Source: Pycnococcus provasolii (Eukaryota > Chlorophyta > Pseudoscourfieldiophyceae > Pseudoscourfieldiales > Pycnococcaceae). From it: a DNA stretch of 64,000 nt. The notes below the pieces were generated by a model. That model made no database searches. It was not told the origin of the DNA and saw only the letters and a list, made by a program, of their open reading frames with translations. The DNA lies in the NCBI GenBank assembly GCA_938743325.2, contig OW568873.1:372001-436000 (forward strand). Direction: 5' to 3'. A program made the translations under genes and the position numbers. Below are positions 48,470 to 58,779 of the stretch, in pieces; the first letter of the stretch is position 1, and every line of letters begins with the position of its first letter.

Positions 48470-51400
48470 ATGGTCGCTTTGCCCGTCGCGGACTTGCTCG
48501 TCGCGCAGCTGCGCAAGGCCACCTTGACGAAAGATACCGCACTCATCACCGAGGTGTACGACGCCGTGTGCGCGTCGAGGAGAGGCATTTTAGACGTCGC
48601 GCAACGCATCGCGCCGGAGGTGTTCGTGCTCATCGCGGAGACGGCGCTCGAGTGCAACCTCGTGCCCGTCGCGGCTCAGGCCGTGGCGCAGTACTTCGAA
48701 GAGACCGTCGCCGTTGACGCGGACCTCAACGACGTGACGCACGAGGACCAGTTCACGTGCAGGGCGCACTACGCAAAGGGAAGGGTCACGTTCGAAAGCG
48801 CCAAGGGAGTCACGGGAGACGCGCTGCACGAACTTGTCACCAAAGCGCTCAAGCACGTCGTCGACGGACTTAACATCGCGGTGAAGAACAGCAGGCACGC
48901 GTTTCTCGTGTACAATGGGTCCGTACACCACTGGCGCATCGCGCGCGAGCTGCAGCGCGGGGGAACGCGACACCTCATCGTCGACTCGCAGAAGATCGTC
49001 GTGGACATGCTCAGCGGACTCGCCGGCGAGCGCGCGTGGCGGGCGCACAACCTGCTCGCCTATGCGCTGTGCTTGAACGAGACGGGCAAGCCTGACGACG
49101 CGCTCAAGACGCTCGAGGAGTCTGAGGCACTCGTCGTCGCGGAGATCGAAGAAATGGTAGGGCCTGCTGACGCACCCAAGCTGCTCAGCGTCGACGACCA
49201 AGACCGACTCGAGGGTCACCGCGCCTTCCTGCGTCAGCTGCTGTCGGCCAAGGCGCACATCTCTGCCGCCACCGGAAAACCGCCTGCTGCGGCGTCGGCA
49301 GGTGGCGCGGCGGCAACCTCCGCCACCGGACACTCCGCGGCGGCTCGCGCGAAGGTGCAATCTGTGCGCTCAGCACTCAGCTCGGGGATCATGACTCCCG
49401 TGGACGCGGAGGCACCGCTGCGCGAGGCGTGGGTCGAGGCGGATGCGGCAGGTGCGAATGGAGGAACCGATGATGCCAGCCCCGCTGGCGCGGATCTTGG
49501 TTGCGTGGCTATCATTGCGTTCCTCGCGTCGAAGGTTGGACTGGATGAGCTCGCAGCTGCGGCCACGGCGCGTGCGGCTATCGCACAAGGACTCCAGCCG
49601 AGGCTGTGGGCCGATCTTGCGAAAGCGGCAGGAGCAGAGACTGCCGCACGCAAGATTCGCAGCAAACCGGGAATTCTTGCCGGAGCCGCGCCGACGCCGG
49701 AGGCGATGCGTCTTGCCAACGAGGCTCTGACGGGAGCAAATGAAGCGCTCATTGGCTTTCTACGGATCAATGACGCCGCCGGTGCGCATGACGCCTGCGC
49801 GCTCGTATGGGACGCCTGCCTACCTCTCATCGGGCACGCAAGTGCCGCAAAGACGGTTCGTAAGAATCTGGAGCTTGCCTCCTCGGCCCTTGGGCGCCTT
49901 GCCAGCCCCATGCGAAGCCTGCGAGCACGCATGCTGCTTGAGATGTCGCGCATCGACGCTGCAGATGACACAATCAGTCGAGCATACACGGCTGCGAAGC
50001 TTGCAGAAACGCTGGACACCGCTCCTGAGGATGCGGAAAAGCGAGCTGCGGCACTGGGCTACCCGCGCGCGTTGGATGCGAAGCTTGCACCCTTGACTCG
50101 AGGTCTCGAGCTTCGAGGAGCGGGTGGTGGGTCTCCAAACGACGCGGAGGAAGAGGCGCAGCTCTTGGTTGCAATGGCGGCGAACGCGAAAGATCGTGGC
50201 GAGGCAGTGCGCCGAGCATATGGTAAGATGCTTGCTCTTTCAGAGGCTACGGTACCGCCAGACGGCCCAAGCGCGAGTCTGAGCGAGGAAGATCAGGTGG
50301 CGAGGCGAAGTGCACGAATCCGTCACGAGATGTGGTGCACGCTTGCGACAGCCGCGGCACGCACGAATCAGACTGAAACTTGCTTTTACGCCACGGAATG
50401 TGCGGTTGGCAAACGCGCCCCAGTGTGGAGAAATGTGGACGATGCCGATATGGTTCGGCTCGCGCTCGAATCGTGCTGCGCTGACGCAGAGTGTGCGGTT
50501 GTCCATCTGAAGGCATTTGGCTTGGGCCAAGATTTTGCGCCCGAGCCTCTCCTACTGGGCGAAACGCCTGACTTTGCCGCAAGTCTCTGCAAGGGTATCG
50601 ACGCCGAGGATCCTGAGACGGCTGTGATGCGTGCTGCGTCGGGATTCCGGCACGCCCTCACGGCGGCGCTCGAGCTTCCCGTTGAGGGAGGTATGCGCAG
50701 ATGTTCGGTTCTCGGCTTTGCTGCAAGGTGCTGGAACACGTACATGCCACTCATGACAGCTTCCGTGGCCGCATGCGCGTCGCTCGTGCCGCTGCTTGAT
50801 GTCGCATTCGACAGTATCTGCACCGTTTGCGAGGGAGAGGTGGCTGCCCCGAGCGGTGGCGGCTGCATCTCACCCATTGATATAAAATTGCTCTGCCAAA
50901 TCGCCGTCGCGCTCGCGGAGAGTCTGGAGCGTCGTGCATTGCTTCGCGTGATGCGTGATCGTGAGGAGCAAGTGGAAGACGCGGATGCCCTAGCCTCTTC
51001 TGAAGACGACACGCCAACTCCTGCGGCTGACGACAAGGATCTGGAAGTGGCAGCCAAGGCGTGCAAAAAGACCTTGGAGCTATGCGCAAAAATGGGCGCT
51101 GCTGAGCAGCCGCGCTCGGTAGTTGAGGCTATTTCGCGTCTTCGATTGCTGCAGGGCAGACGAGACGAGGTGACAAAGGCAAAGGATGCAAAGGGTGGTG
51201 GTGAGATGGCATCAGCAACTGAAAGCAGAGCTCGGGCAGTTTCGCTCCTTGAAGCGCTTAGCTTTGAAGCGGCGAGTGGAGCAGACGATGCGAATGCAAC
51301 AAGCGAGGAAAAGGATGCAAAGCTAAAGGAGAGAATGCGTTTGCTCTCCGAAGCTACGGATGCGCTGGCTGCTTCAGGGTCTCCCCCGCCTTACCCCTCC

Positions 51401-54400
51401 GCAAGCGCCGAGGACTGCGAGCTGTGGGTGCGTCTTGCCGAAACAAGTCTCGCGTGCGGCGACTTGCCCCGCGCCATCCGATGCGCACGCGCAGCCTGCA
51501 CGCCGCTGCCATCTGGCGGCTCCCCTCCCATTGCAAGCAATGCAATTTCGAGTCTCGCTCATCTCACGCCGTCTCTCTGGCGTTGGCTGGCGCTCGCAGA
51601 AAGCGTTTGCGGTGATGCGACGAACCAGCTTGCCGATGGCGAGGAGCTCGTAAACCAGGATCCTTTGCGCGTGGAAGCACTTAATCGCCTCGAGGCGGCT
51701 GTTCGCTATGCCGAGCATGCAAAAGACCACGAAATCGCATGCCGTGCCCTGCAGCTGCTGTGGAATGCTGGAGTGCCTCTCGCAGGGAGCGATGCGACAA
51801 GACACCTTGTGCGCGATCCGCTTCTGCGCGCCCTCGACCTCGTGGCGCCCGCGACTAATGCCACACCCCCGCACGCGCTTAGCCAAGGTTTCCTTAGCGA
51901 TGTGTACTGCTTGCTCTTGGAGTGCGCTCGAGCGGCGCGATGGAGCCCTGCCCAGTGCCGTGCACTAGCCGACCGCGCCTTCAAGCATGTCCGAGATCCT
52001 GTCAGCCAGCGTGCGCTTTGGGAAGCACGCGCTCGCACGGAGGCGTATGCGCTAGGCCCAGCGAGAGCGGCAGAAATGTTTGGCGCTAAATTGCGCGATG
52101 TCGCAGACGCGCAGTGCCGCTTCCGTGCGTGGAGCGCGCTTGCGGAAGACGTGAGCGTGACTGGGGGTGGGGCGCGAATTGCCGCGCGCTGGCGCGCTCT
52201 AGGGGCTCTTGAAGGCGACGAAGATGTCGCACCGAAGGCGGAGACTTTGATTGACGTTGCGGAGGCCATCCTGAAGGAGGGTCACCCGGGCTGTCATGAG
52301 AAGGCGGAGGACTGCTTGCTAGCGGTGGCGGCGGACCTCACGGAGGCGGACGAACGCATGGTCGTGGAGGCACAGGCACACCGCGCACGATACGAAGCAA
52401 GGCAGCGCGAGAAGAATGCCATTGTTCGCACGTCGTCGGCTGCAACTTCGAAATCGTCGCCTAGCCGTCGCGCGAGCGTCGACAGCCCCTCCCACCGCAA
52501 ATCGAGTGTGTCAGGAGCTCAGGGAGCTGCGGCGGCGGCCAAAGAAGAGGAAATGCAACCGCCGTTACACCCCCTTTCCGATGGCCTTCATGCCGCGGGT
52601 CTCCGTGCTATGATCCGCGTTTATCTGGTTCTCGCTCGCACCCAGAAGAGTCGCGACAATCGACTGCGATTCCTGTTGGTGGCTCAGAAGTACGCCGTGC
52701 GCATGTGCGGAGGCGCACTTGCAGCAAACGACGCCATCCCACCGTTCGACCTCGCTGGTTGGGTGCGCGCCGCGGGGACCATCTACGCCGGCAAGAATCT
52801 TCTGCGCGATGCTGGCAACAAGGGGAAGACGGCACTCGGACCAGCCGCGATTGGCAAGCCGGAGCTACTTCTCGTCTTGCTCGCAGAGCTTGCTGGTGGC
52901 CTGTGCGTGCAAGGGCACCACCTGCATGCGATGCCCGTCCGTCAGCTCGCCAGCCTTATCGCTGGTGCAGCGCAGCCGGGAACACTGAGCCTATCGCGCG
53001 AGAGGCTTTACGTTGCTGACCTTCTGGACCAACTCGGCCTCACGGATCAGGCTCTGAATACGGAGGACCGCGCTGGCCCACTTGAGGCGAGTGACGAGGA
53101 AGAGAGATCCTTGTACGCCGAAGTTGCGCGCCGTAAGTATATCGACTCGCTTTTGAATGCGCAGGAGAGCGGTGGCAAGCCAGCACGCCCAGAAGACCCG
53201 CGCCTCAGTCGTGCTGGTGCGGCGAGTCCGGCGCTGTCGGGGGGTACACCTCTGCAGAGTCTGCGGCCGTTTAGCGTTCGCGACGGATGGCTTGCTCGAG
53301 GAACACGCCTTGTGCTGAGCTCCGGTCGCCGGAGCGCTGCCATAAAGCTGCTTCGCGGCGCGCTGGAACACTCTCGCGCATTTGAGGACACCGCGTGCGA
53401 GGCGGAGGCGCTTCTTCGTCTGGCGCAGGCTGAGGTCCTCGGCGGCGATTCCGAAGCAGCGTCGAAGCTTGTCGCCGACTGCCGCAAGCTTGGCGGAAGC
53501 CCTCGATTCTGGTGCGAACAAATTGCGACGTACACAGCGGCGAAGCGAGCTGGGGGGGCGAACATGATTGAGGCGCACGACTGCCTGTCCGAGGCTCTCG
53601 AAATTTTTGAGCACATTATCAAGACGCAGCCAAGTGCCGAATTTGAGGTGAGCGAGTGCGCGGCTGAGCTCTACCGCCTCATGGTGCAGCACCGTCTCGA
53701 GGACGTTCAGCTGCTCGACACAATGTATGGGAGACCTGACAAGCAAAACGTGGCGGTTGGCATGCATCTCGAGGAGCGATCCAAGGCCATGGCCGAGGCA
53801 ACCAAGTGTGCTGAGCGCGCGGTGGAACTTGAGGAGCATTGCGGTGGCGGCTATCAGTTCGCTAAGAGCCTTCTCTTCCACAGCCGTGTCGTGCACGTGG
53901 GAAGGGTGGATTGCCGTCCAGAACCTGACAGGCGCCCACGTCTGCGTCGTTGCTTAACTCTTCTCGCGCAAGCGGAAGAGGAGTGTCTGCGCTGCCTCGC
54001 TTCTGCCATGCCTAAAGGAAGCAGGCCGACGCCGTCGTCCCTTGCTCACACGAGCCTTGTGAAGGTTCAAGGAGGCGAGGACGACGCCGCGGCTGAGCAC
54101 CCGGAGGGCGATCCCTCAGCTTTGCCGAGCTTGCCTGTGGCTCGCCTGCTTGCCGAAGTGAAGACCGACCTCGCGTTAATCGAGCTTGATCTTGGCGAGA
54201 CACGCAGGGCGCACAAGCAAGAAGACCTTGCCGCGAGTCGCCCCGCATACCCGACGGGCCAGGACGGCCCGAGCGGCGACGCGGCGGTTGAGGCGCTTCT
54301 AGACAATGTCGACGATTCCGAGGAGCGCCAGCGCGGCAACGAGGCTCGTGCTATGCTGCATGCTTCGGACGCGGTGGGTCTCGCCGGCAAGAGCGTACTC

Positions 54401-56647
54401 CGTGCACCCGCGCTCGTCGCCCTCAGCCGAGCTCTTGCCGGTTATGCAAACGCACTTGTCTGCATTGACACGGGAGATGACCACCGTCGACCATTTGACG
54501 GGCCGCCCACACCTATCGCAACTGCGTCGGTGGTTGAAGTTTCGCCCATTGCGGAGGAGCCTGCTGTCGAAGCAGCGGAAGCTGAAAAGACAGAGCAAGA
54601 GGAGGTGGAGGCTCAGGCGGATGCCGAGGCGTCGGCAGAGGGTGGCGATGACACGCAGCAGACCGATTTGGCTGCCGAGCAAGATGAACCTGAACCGGCA
54701 GAGTCGCCCCTAGCATCGTATGTGGCGGCTGAGGAGCCGCGTCGCGCCTTGGCGAATCTCCGTGAGGCTGCTGCATGCGCGCTGGATGCCGCAGATTTCT
54801 CCACCGCACGCGAGGTGAATGAACTTATGGCAAGTCTTCACCATGTGCTTGGTGAAATGCCCGCCGCTGCCGATGCGGCATGCTCGGCGCAGTCCTTCGC
54901 GACGTGTTCGTGGATTCGCAACGACGTTCATTGCGCTGTGGCGACGAAGCGAGACCGCGAAAGGCTTCTCATGGTTCAAGAGAGCTTCCTCAAGGAACAC
55001 ACGCCGTCTGCGCCAGCTTCGCGCCTGCGCGGTGTGATCGAAGCTCGAGGCGCAGTTGCCAAGAGCGGAGCGACGATGATACAACGCACGGAGCCTCGGA
55101 TGTCGATGGCGGCATGCCGCGCACTTCTTCCCGCCGACGTGGCGTGCGTGAGTGTGCACGTGACGACGGATCGCACTCTCGGATCAACGACGGTGATGGC
55201 GTGCATCGCCAGCAATGTGGACGGTGATATGGCTCGGGATGCGCCGCTCCCACACGAGCTCGAAGCACCCCCTCCTCCCGAAGACCTTGCGGAGGGCGAG
55301 GAGCCGCCACCGGCTCCGACGGAGGAGGAAGTCATCGCACGTAACAAGGCTGCGCGTGAGCGCGCGTCATTCGTGCGCTTCGCGATCGACGAGGATGCAT
55401 GGTCTCGCGCCAAAGCACTGGCTGCCACTTACGAGCGGCAGCTGACGAAGATGGTGCACGAAGGTGCCCCACGTGGCTCTGCCAGCGGCGTTGGCAGTGT
55501 CGCCCCAACGGTACCAGCTACCCCGAGCTTGAACGCTGAATCCTCGCGGACGACGGTCGTTGGTGCGACGGATCTCGAGGCAACGTGGCGCGCTCTGGTA
55601 GATGCCACGACGCAGGCACTTCTACCAATTGCCCCGTTGCTTGAGCTTGCAGCCGCCGTCCCAAGTCGCCAACCTCCGGAGGTGGATAAGAAGACTGGCG
55701 AGACGGTAGCCGCGGAACCAGAGCGACGACACGTTATTCTTCTCATCGGCGATGGCACTGACTTGGCGGGCTTACCGCTCGAGGCGCTTCCAAGTCTTGC
55801 GGGAGCCAAGAGCTTGAGCCGTGACGTCAGCGCTCACATCCTCGCGATGCGATACCGGTTGGCGTACGGCTTGCCGTCTGATTGGGGCGAGAACGATTCC
55901 GTCGAGGCACCGACGCTTCCGTCGGACATGCCTGGTGTCACGGCGAGTTCCTTTGCGTACATCTGCGATGCAAAGGGCGAGGAGACGCCGGAGAGTGGGC
56001 CGTACCAGCGAGTCGCGAAGCCCGCGGCGGAATTTATCCAGAATGATGTCGCGCCAAAGTATGGCAAGGACTGGAGTGGTCTTGTTGGCACATCCTCGGC
56101 GCTGCCTAGCACGGGTCAGGTACAGAAGCTGCTGATGAGCAACACGTCGCGGCAGCTTCTTTGGTACGGTCCCGGCCGCATGCTCCAGGGCATCGACGCG
56201 TCAACGGTGTCACCACTGTCGCTCGGGCATGTTTGCTTTGCCGGGCTCTTCGAGCACGCGGGCGACGACGCGGGGCTTCGACAGCGCCGCTCGATGTCAA
56301 ACAGGAAGGCGGCTGCACAGCGCGATGTGGAGGAGAGCGCGCACGCCTCCGCGGCCCTGCTCGGTGCTCGTGGCGTGTGGTGCACCGCGGTTCCCCTTTT
56401 CCTCGGCCACGTCGACGCGTGCGCGGACGGCTTGAACAGCATTCTCGGCAAACTGAGCGGCGGCGGCGCTGCGACGATCGGCGAGATGTTCATGATCGAG
56501 AGATCGGAGATTGCAGGCCGTGTCGCGTCAGCCGCCGCTGCGGCGGCTGCCGATGGTAAGAGTGCGGGCGCCGTGCGCGTGCCGCTCCCTCACGAGCCCT
56601 ACTGCACAGTTGTGTACGGCATCCCCTCATTGGTTGTGAAGAAGTAA
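48470..56647 (+). CDS. CFAP46: CFAP46-like giant TPR protein of the central apparatus
   Basis: 2725 residues in one exon from the ATG at 48470 (GCCATGG), close to human CFAP46 (about 2715). The start VADLLVAQLRKATLTKD and the block LVYNGSVHHWRIARELQRGGTRHLIVDSQKIV match the conserved N-terminal part of the family. Most of the protein is helical TPR-like repeat. An acidic insertion rich in Ala/Glu (residues about 2013-2080) interrupts it. The last 500 residues form a CHAT-like globular region, with LLIGDGTDLAGLPLEALPSL and GVWCTAVPLFLGHVDA. Family knowledge: CFAP46 belongs to the C1d projection of the axonemal central pair. Many long reverse-strand frames overlap and are GC artefacts. Confidence 0.85.
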   Translation: MVALPVADLLVAQLRKATLTKDTALITEVYDAVCASRRGILDVAQRIAPEVFVLIAETALECNLVPVAAQAVAQYFEETVAVDADLNDVTHEDQFTCRAHYAKGRVTFESAKGVTGDALHELVTKALKHVVDGLNIAVKNSRHAFLVYNGSVHHWRIARELQRGGTRHLIVDSQKIVVDMLSGLAGERAWRAHNLLAYALCLNETGKPDDALKTLEESEALVVAEIEEMVGPADAPKLLSVDDQDRLEGHRAFLRQLLSAKAHISAATGKPPAAASAGGAAATSATGHSAAARAKVQSVRSALSSGIMTPVDAEAPLREAWVEADAAGANGGTDDASPAGADLGCVAIIAFLASKVGLDELAAAATARAAIAQGLQPRLWADLAKAAGAETAARKIRSKPGILAGAAPTPEAMRLANEALTGANEALIGFLRINDAAGAHDACALVWDACLPLIGHASAAKTVRKNLELASSALGRLASPMRSLRARMLLEMSRIDAADDTISRAYTAAKLAETLDTAPEDAEKRAAALGYPRALDAKLAPLTRGLELRGAGGGSPNDAEEEAQLLVAMAANAKDRGEAVRRAYGKMLALSEATVPPDGPSASLSEEDQVARRSARIRHEMWCTLATAAARTNQTETCFYATECAVGKRAPVWRNVDDADMVRLALESCCADAECAVVHLKAFGLGQDFAPEPLLLGETPDFAASLCKGIDAEDPETAVMRAASGFRHALTAALELPVEGGMRRCSVLGFAARCWNTYMPLMTASVAACASLVPLLDVAFDSICTVCEGEVAAPSGGGCISPIDIKLLCQIAVALAESLERRALLRVMRDREEQVEDADALASSEDDTPTPAADDKDLEVAAKACKKTLELCAKMGAAEQPRSVVEAISRLRLLQGRRDEVTKAKDAKGGGEMASATESRARAVSLLEALSFEAASGADDANATSEEKDAKLKERMRLLSEATDALAASGSPPPYPSASAEDCELWVRLAETSLACGDLPRAIRCARAACTPLPSGGSPPIASNAISSLAHLTPSLWRWLALAESVCGDATNQLADGEELVNQDPLRVEALNRLEAAVRYAEHAKDHEIACRALQLLWNAGVPLAGSDATRHLVRDPLLRALDLVAPATNATPPHALSQGFLSDVYCLLLECARAARWSPAQCRALADRAFKHVRDPVSQRALWEARARTEAYALGPARAAEMFGAKLRDVADAQCRFRAWSALAEDVSVTGGGARIAARWRALGALEGDEDVAPKAETLIDVAEAILKEGHPGCHEKAEDCLLAVAADLTEADERMVVEAQAHRARYEARQREKNAIVRTSSAATSKSSPSRRASVDSPSHRKSSVSGAQGAAAAAKEEEMQPPLHPLSDGLHAAGLRAMIRVYLVLARTQKSRDNRLRFLLVAQKYAVRMCGGALAANDAIPPFDLAGWVRAAGTIYAGKNLLRDAGNKGKTALGPAAIGKPELLLVLLAELAGGLCVQGHHLHAMPVRQLASLIAGAAQPGTLSLSRERLYVADLLDQLGLTDQALNTEDRAGPLEASDEEERSLYAEVARRKYIDSLLNAQESGGKPARPEDPRLSRAGAASPALSGGTPLQSLRPFSVRDGWLARGTRLVLSSGRRSAAIKLLRGALEHSRAFEDTACEAEALLRLAQAEVLGGDSEAASKLVADCRKLGGSPRFWCEQIATYTAAKRAGGANMIEAHDCLSEALEIFEHIIKTQPSAEFEVSECAAELYRLMVQHRLEDVQLLDTMYGRPDKQNVAVGMHLEERSKAMAEATKCAERAVELEEHCGGGYQFAKSLLFHSRVVHVGRVDCRPEPDRRPRLRRCLTLLAQAEEECLRCLASAMPKGSRPTPSSLAHTSLVKVQGGEDDAAAEHPEGDPSALPSLPVARLLAEVKTDLALIELDLGETRRAHKQEDLAASRPAYPTGQDGPSGDAAVEALLDNVDDSEERQRGNEARAMLHASDAVGLAGKSVLRAPALVALSRALAGYANALVCIDTGDDHRRPFDGPPTPIATASVVEVSPIAEEPAVEAAEAEKTEQEEVEAQADAEASAEGGDDTQQTDLAAEQDEPEPAESPLASYVAAEEPRRALANLREAAACALDAADFSTAREVNELMASLHHVLGEMPAAADAACSAQSFATCSWIRNDVHCAVATKRDRERLLMVQESFLKEHTPSAPASRLRGVIEARGAVAKSGATMIQRTEPRMSMAACRALLPADVACVSVHVTTDRTLGSTTVMACIASNVDGDMARDAPLPHELEAPPPPEDLAEGEEPPPAPTEEEVIARNKAARERASFVRFAIDEDAWSRAKALAATYERQLTKMVHEGAPRGSASGVGSVAPTVPATPSLNAESSRTTVVGATDLEATWRALVDATTQALLPIAPLLELAAAVPSRQPPEVDKKTGETVAAEPERRHVILLIGDGTDLAGLPLEALPSLAGAKSLSRDVSAHILAMRYRLAYGLPSDWGENDSVEAPTLPSDMPGVTASSFAYICDAKGEETPESGPYQRVAKPAAEFIQNDVAPKYGKDWSGLVGTSSALPSTGQVQKLLMSNTSRQLLWYGPGRMLQGIDASTVSPLSLGHVCFAGLFEHAGDDAGLRQRRSMSNRKAAAQRDVEESAHASAALLGARGVWCTAVPLFLGHVDACADGLNSILGKLSGGGAATIGEMFMIERSEIAGRVASAAAAAAADGKSAGAVRVPLPHEPYCTVVYGIPSLVVKK

Positions 56648-56713
56648 ACATGCAGTAATTGTTCAGGCACAACTAATTCAACTCAATTTCTTTTACACTT
56701 GTTAAAGTTTAGG

Positions 56714-57388
56714 TTACACTTGTTCTTGGTCGTCGCGGTCACGCTTGTCGCCGGTTTGATCTCCTCTTGGTCGCGGTAGAGGCTTTAACCAAGCTTTATA
56801 CAAGGCCCGTTCGACAGACGACTTGGTATCTTCTTCGCTTCTTAAGATGTCTTTGACTCGTGTTCGTTCATCTTCATTTTTTGTGACGTCGTACTTGACC
56901 TGCGCGGTGGGCGATAGGATGAATAGGAAGTAGATGAGGCTTACGGCTAGAAGAGCGAGCGCGAGGAATTGAGGGTATAGAGTCGCGAGGTCAAGATCTG
57001 ACGGAACGTACTCCGAGCCTGGAGCAGAGGGAACTTCACCGCCAGGTCCACCTCTTCTTGAGTCTTCAAGGTACGCCGACGCTGCGAGATACTCCCCAAA
57101 GGCAAGCGAAGCCTCCTCAGAAGTGGCCTTGCTCGCAACCACCTTGCGTGGATTTTGGATCCCACTTACATTTGTACCCAAGCCAAGGGAATCCTTCCCA
57201 CCTCCACCCCCACCACCACGACGAAGAAGACACCTACTTCCTTTCCTCACCGCTAATGACGACATTGATGACAACAACACCTGACATTGACAACGCCTAA
57301 CCCTCACCGCATCCTGACGTTGACATGGACGCACACAATGATTATTATTCGACATACAACGCATCATCCATGTCGTCACGGGCGCCAT
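56714..57388 (-). CDS. unrecognised 224-aa single-pass membrane protein
   Basis: Start at the ATG at 57388. The N-terminal 80 residues are Arg/Cys/Ser-rich with a poly-Gly run and could be a transit peptide. A moderately conserved-looking block follows (EASLAFGEYLAASAYLEDS). One clear membrane helix (YPQFLALALLAVSLIYFLFIL) lies near residues 137-157. A charged C-terminal tail of about 65 residues ends the protein. I do not recognise the family. The stop is 66 bp from the convergent CFAP46 stop. An organellar membrane location is inference. Confidence 0.6.
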   Translation of the reverse strand: MAPVTTWMMRCMSNNNHCVRPCQRQDAVRVRRCQCQVLLSSMSSLAVRKGSRCLLRRGGGGGGGKDSLGLGTNVSGIQNPRKVVASKATSEEASLAFGEYLAASAYLEDSRRGGPGGEVPSAPGSEYVPSDLDLATLYPQFLALALLAVSLIYFLFILSPTAQVKYDVTKNEDERTRVKDILRSEEDTKSSVERALYKAWLKPLPRPRGDQTGDKRDRDDQEQV

Positions 57389-57475
57389 ATTCCTAGGAGG
57401 AGAAGACGCGAGGATGAGCTCGCTAAATCTTCTTCAATCGCGTCTCGGCCTCGCGGATCCCCAAAATTGCCTTGG

Positions 57476-57597
57476 TACGCCCGGGTTTTTATTCCTCGAC
57501 CTAAATGCTGGTTATACCGGGTTAGGGGTTAGGGGTTAGGGGTTAGGGGTTAGGTTTATAACCAGCAATTAGGTCGAGGAATAAAAACCCGGGCGTA
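57476..57597. repeat. 41-bp inverted repeat enclosing five TTAGGGG units
   Basis: The left arm (57476-57516) and right arm (57557-57597) are reverse complements over 41 bases with one mismatch. The 40-base core (57517-57556) is GTTAGGG-type: five TTAGGGG units in one orientation. Pairing resumes outside both arms at an AAAATTGC motif after 5-7 unpaired bases. The cassette sits between the divergent starts at 57388 and 57767. Confidence 0.95.
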
Positions 57598-57766
57598 CAG
57601 TACTGCAATTTTTATTTTCTGGCCCGGGGCAGTGTGTGTGTGTGTGTGGGGGGATATATCCGTTTTGCTCCTCCCCTTGTACCGTATCCTCCCCAGTCTG
57701 CCAGTGCCCTTAAGGGATTTCTCGATCAGAATCCGATCGCTCCCTCCCATCCATTAAATAAGAATA

Positions 57767-58675
57767 ATGTTCGGCTCGAAGCCGCCACCTGCCGCCCCTG
57801 TGCCTAAGCCCGCGCCCTTGGGAAAGGACGGCCCGATCTCCCTCTTGTTAAAAGTTGCGGGTGCCGCCTCTCTCGTTGCGACGGCCGTTAAGGCGATCAC
57901 CAACCAGAAGAATAAAGCCGCGCCGCGAACGCGCGTGCTCGGCGTGATTCCTGCGAGGTACAAGAGCACGCGATTCCCAGGAAAACCGCTCACGCCGATC
58001 CTGGGCAAGCCGATGATACAGCGCACCTACGAACAGGCCAAGCAGGCGAAGAAACTCGACAAGCTCGTCGTCGCGACGGACGACGAGCGCATCGCCGAGT
58101 GCGTGCGAAACTTTGGAGGAGACGTCGTGATGACCAGCGAGAGCTGCCCCAACGGAACGGAACGGTGCGACGAGGCGGCCAAAAATCTCGGTGGCACGTG
58201 GGACATTGTCGTCAACATTCAGGGTGACGAGCCGCTCATCGAGCCCGAGATCATCGACGGCGTCGTCGAGGCGCTCCAGAACAGCCCGGATGCCGTGTAC
58301 AGCACAGCGTGCACGCCGCTTAAGCACGAGGAGGTGGCCATGCGTGGACGCGTCAAGTGCATCCTCGACAAGGAGGGCTACGCCATCTACTTCAGCCGCG
58401 GCTTCATCCCACACAATAAGGATGGCGAAGTGAAGAAGGACTACACTTATCTTCTCCACCTTGGCCTTCAGTGCTACGACCGCAAGTTCCTTAGCAAGTA
58501 CCCGAAGATGGAGGCGACGCCGCTGCAGAAGCAGGAGGACCTCGAGCAGCTCAAGGTGATTGAGAATGGGTACAAGATCAAGGTGATCACCGTCGACCAC
58601 TCAGCGCACGGCGTGGATGAGCCGGAGGACGTGCAAAGCATTGAGGCCATTATCAAAAAGCTTGGGATGGAGTGA
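57767..58675 (+). CDS. CMP-KDO synthetase (3-deoxy-manno-octulosonate cytidylyltransferase)
   Basis: 302 residues from the ATG at 57767. An N-terminal hydrophobic segment (SLLLKVAGAASLVATAVKAI) before the catalytic domain resembles the membrane anchor of plant CMP-KDO synthetases. Catalytic motifs are intact: VIPARYKSTRFPGKPL (nucleotide-binding loop), VVATDDERI, NGTERCDEA, VNIQGDEPLIEP and the C-terminal PEDVQSIEAI. Reaction: CTP + KDO gives CMP-KDO + diphosphate. Family knowledge: used for bacterial LPS and, in plants and algae, for cell-wall or scale polysaccharides. Codon use matches neighbours and the upstream flank is eukaryote-like, so this is a resident gene, not contamination. A GTGT microsatellite (57633-57647) lies in the leader. 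Confidence 0.95.
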   Translation: MFGSKPPPAAPVPKPAPLGKDGPISLLLKVAGAASLVATAVKAITNQKNKAAPRTRVLGVIPARYKSTRFPGKPLTPILGKPMIQRTYEQAKQAKKLDKLVVATDDERIAECVRNFGGDVVMTSESCPNGTERCDEAAKNLGGTWDIVVNIQGDEPLIEPEIIDGVVEALQNSPDAVYSTACTPLKHEEVAMRGRVKCILDKEGYAIYFSRGFIPHNKDGEVKKDYTYLLHLGLQCYDRKFLSKYPKMEATPLQKQEDLEQLKVIENGYKIKVITVDHSAHGVDEPEDVQSIEAIIKKLGME

Positions 58676-58779
58676 GTGTGTGAGAGAGAGCTTTGTGCCG
58701 GTGTTGTGATTTAGTAACGATACAAATCTTTCAATCGACACGATTAGAAAACAGAAGGAACAATACAATGGTTACATAA

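Noticed and set aside
49234-50019. 261-codon open frame antisense to the CFAP46-like gene
   Set aside because: Ala/Ser/Arg composition without any domain; a shadow of the real frame.
57767-58675. bacterial contamination or recent transfer of the KDO gene
   Set aside because: Flanked by eukaryotic genes, codon use matches, and a plant-like membrane anchor is present.
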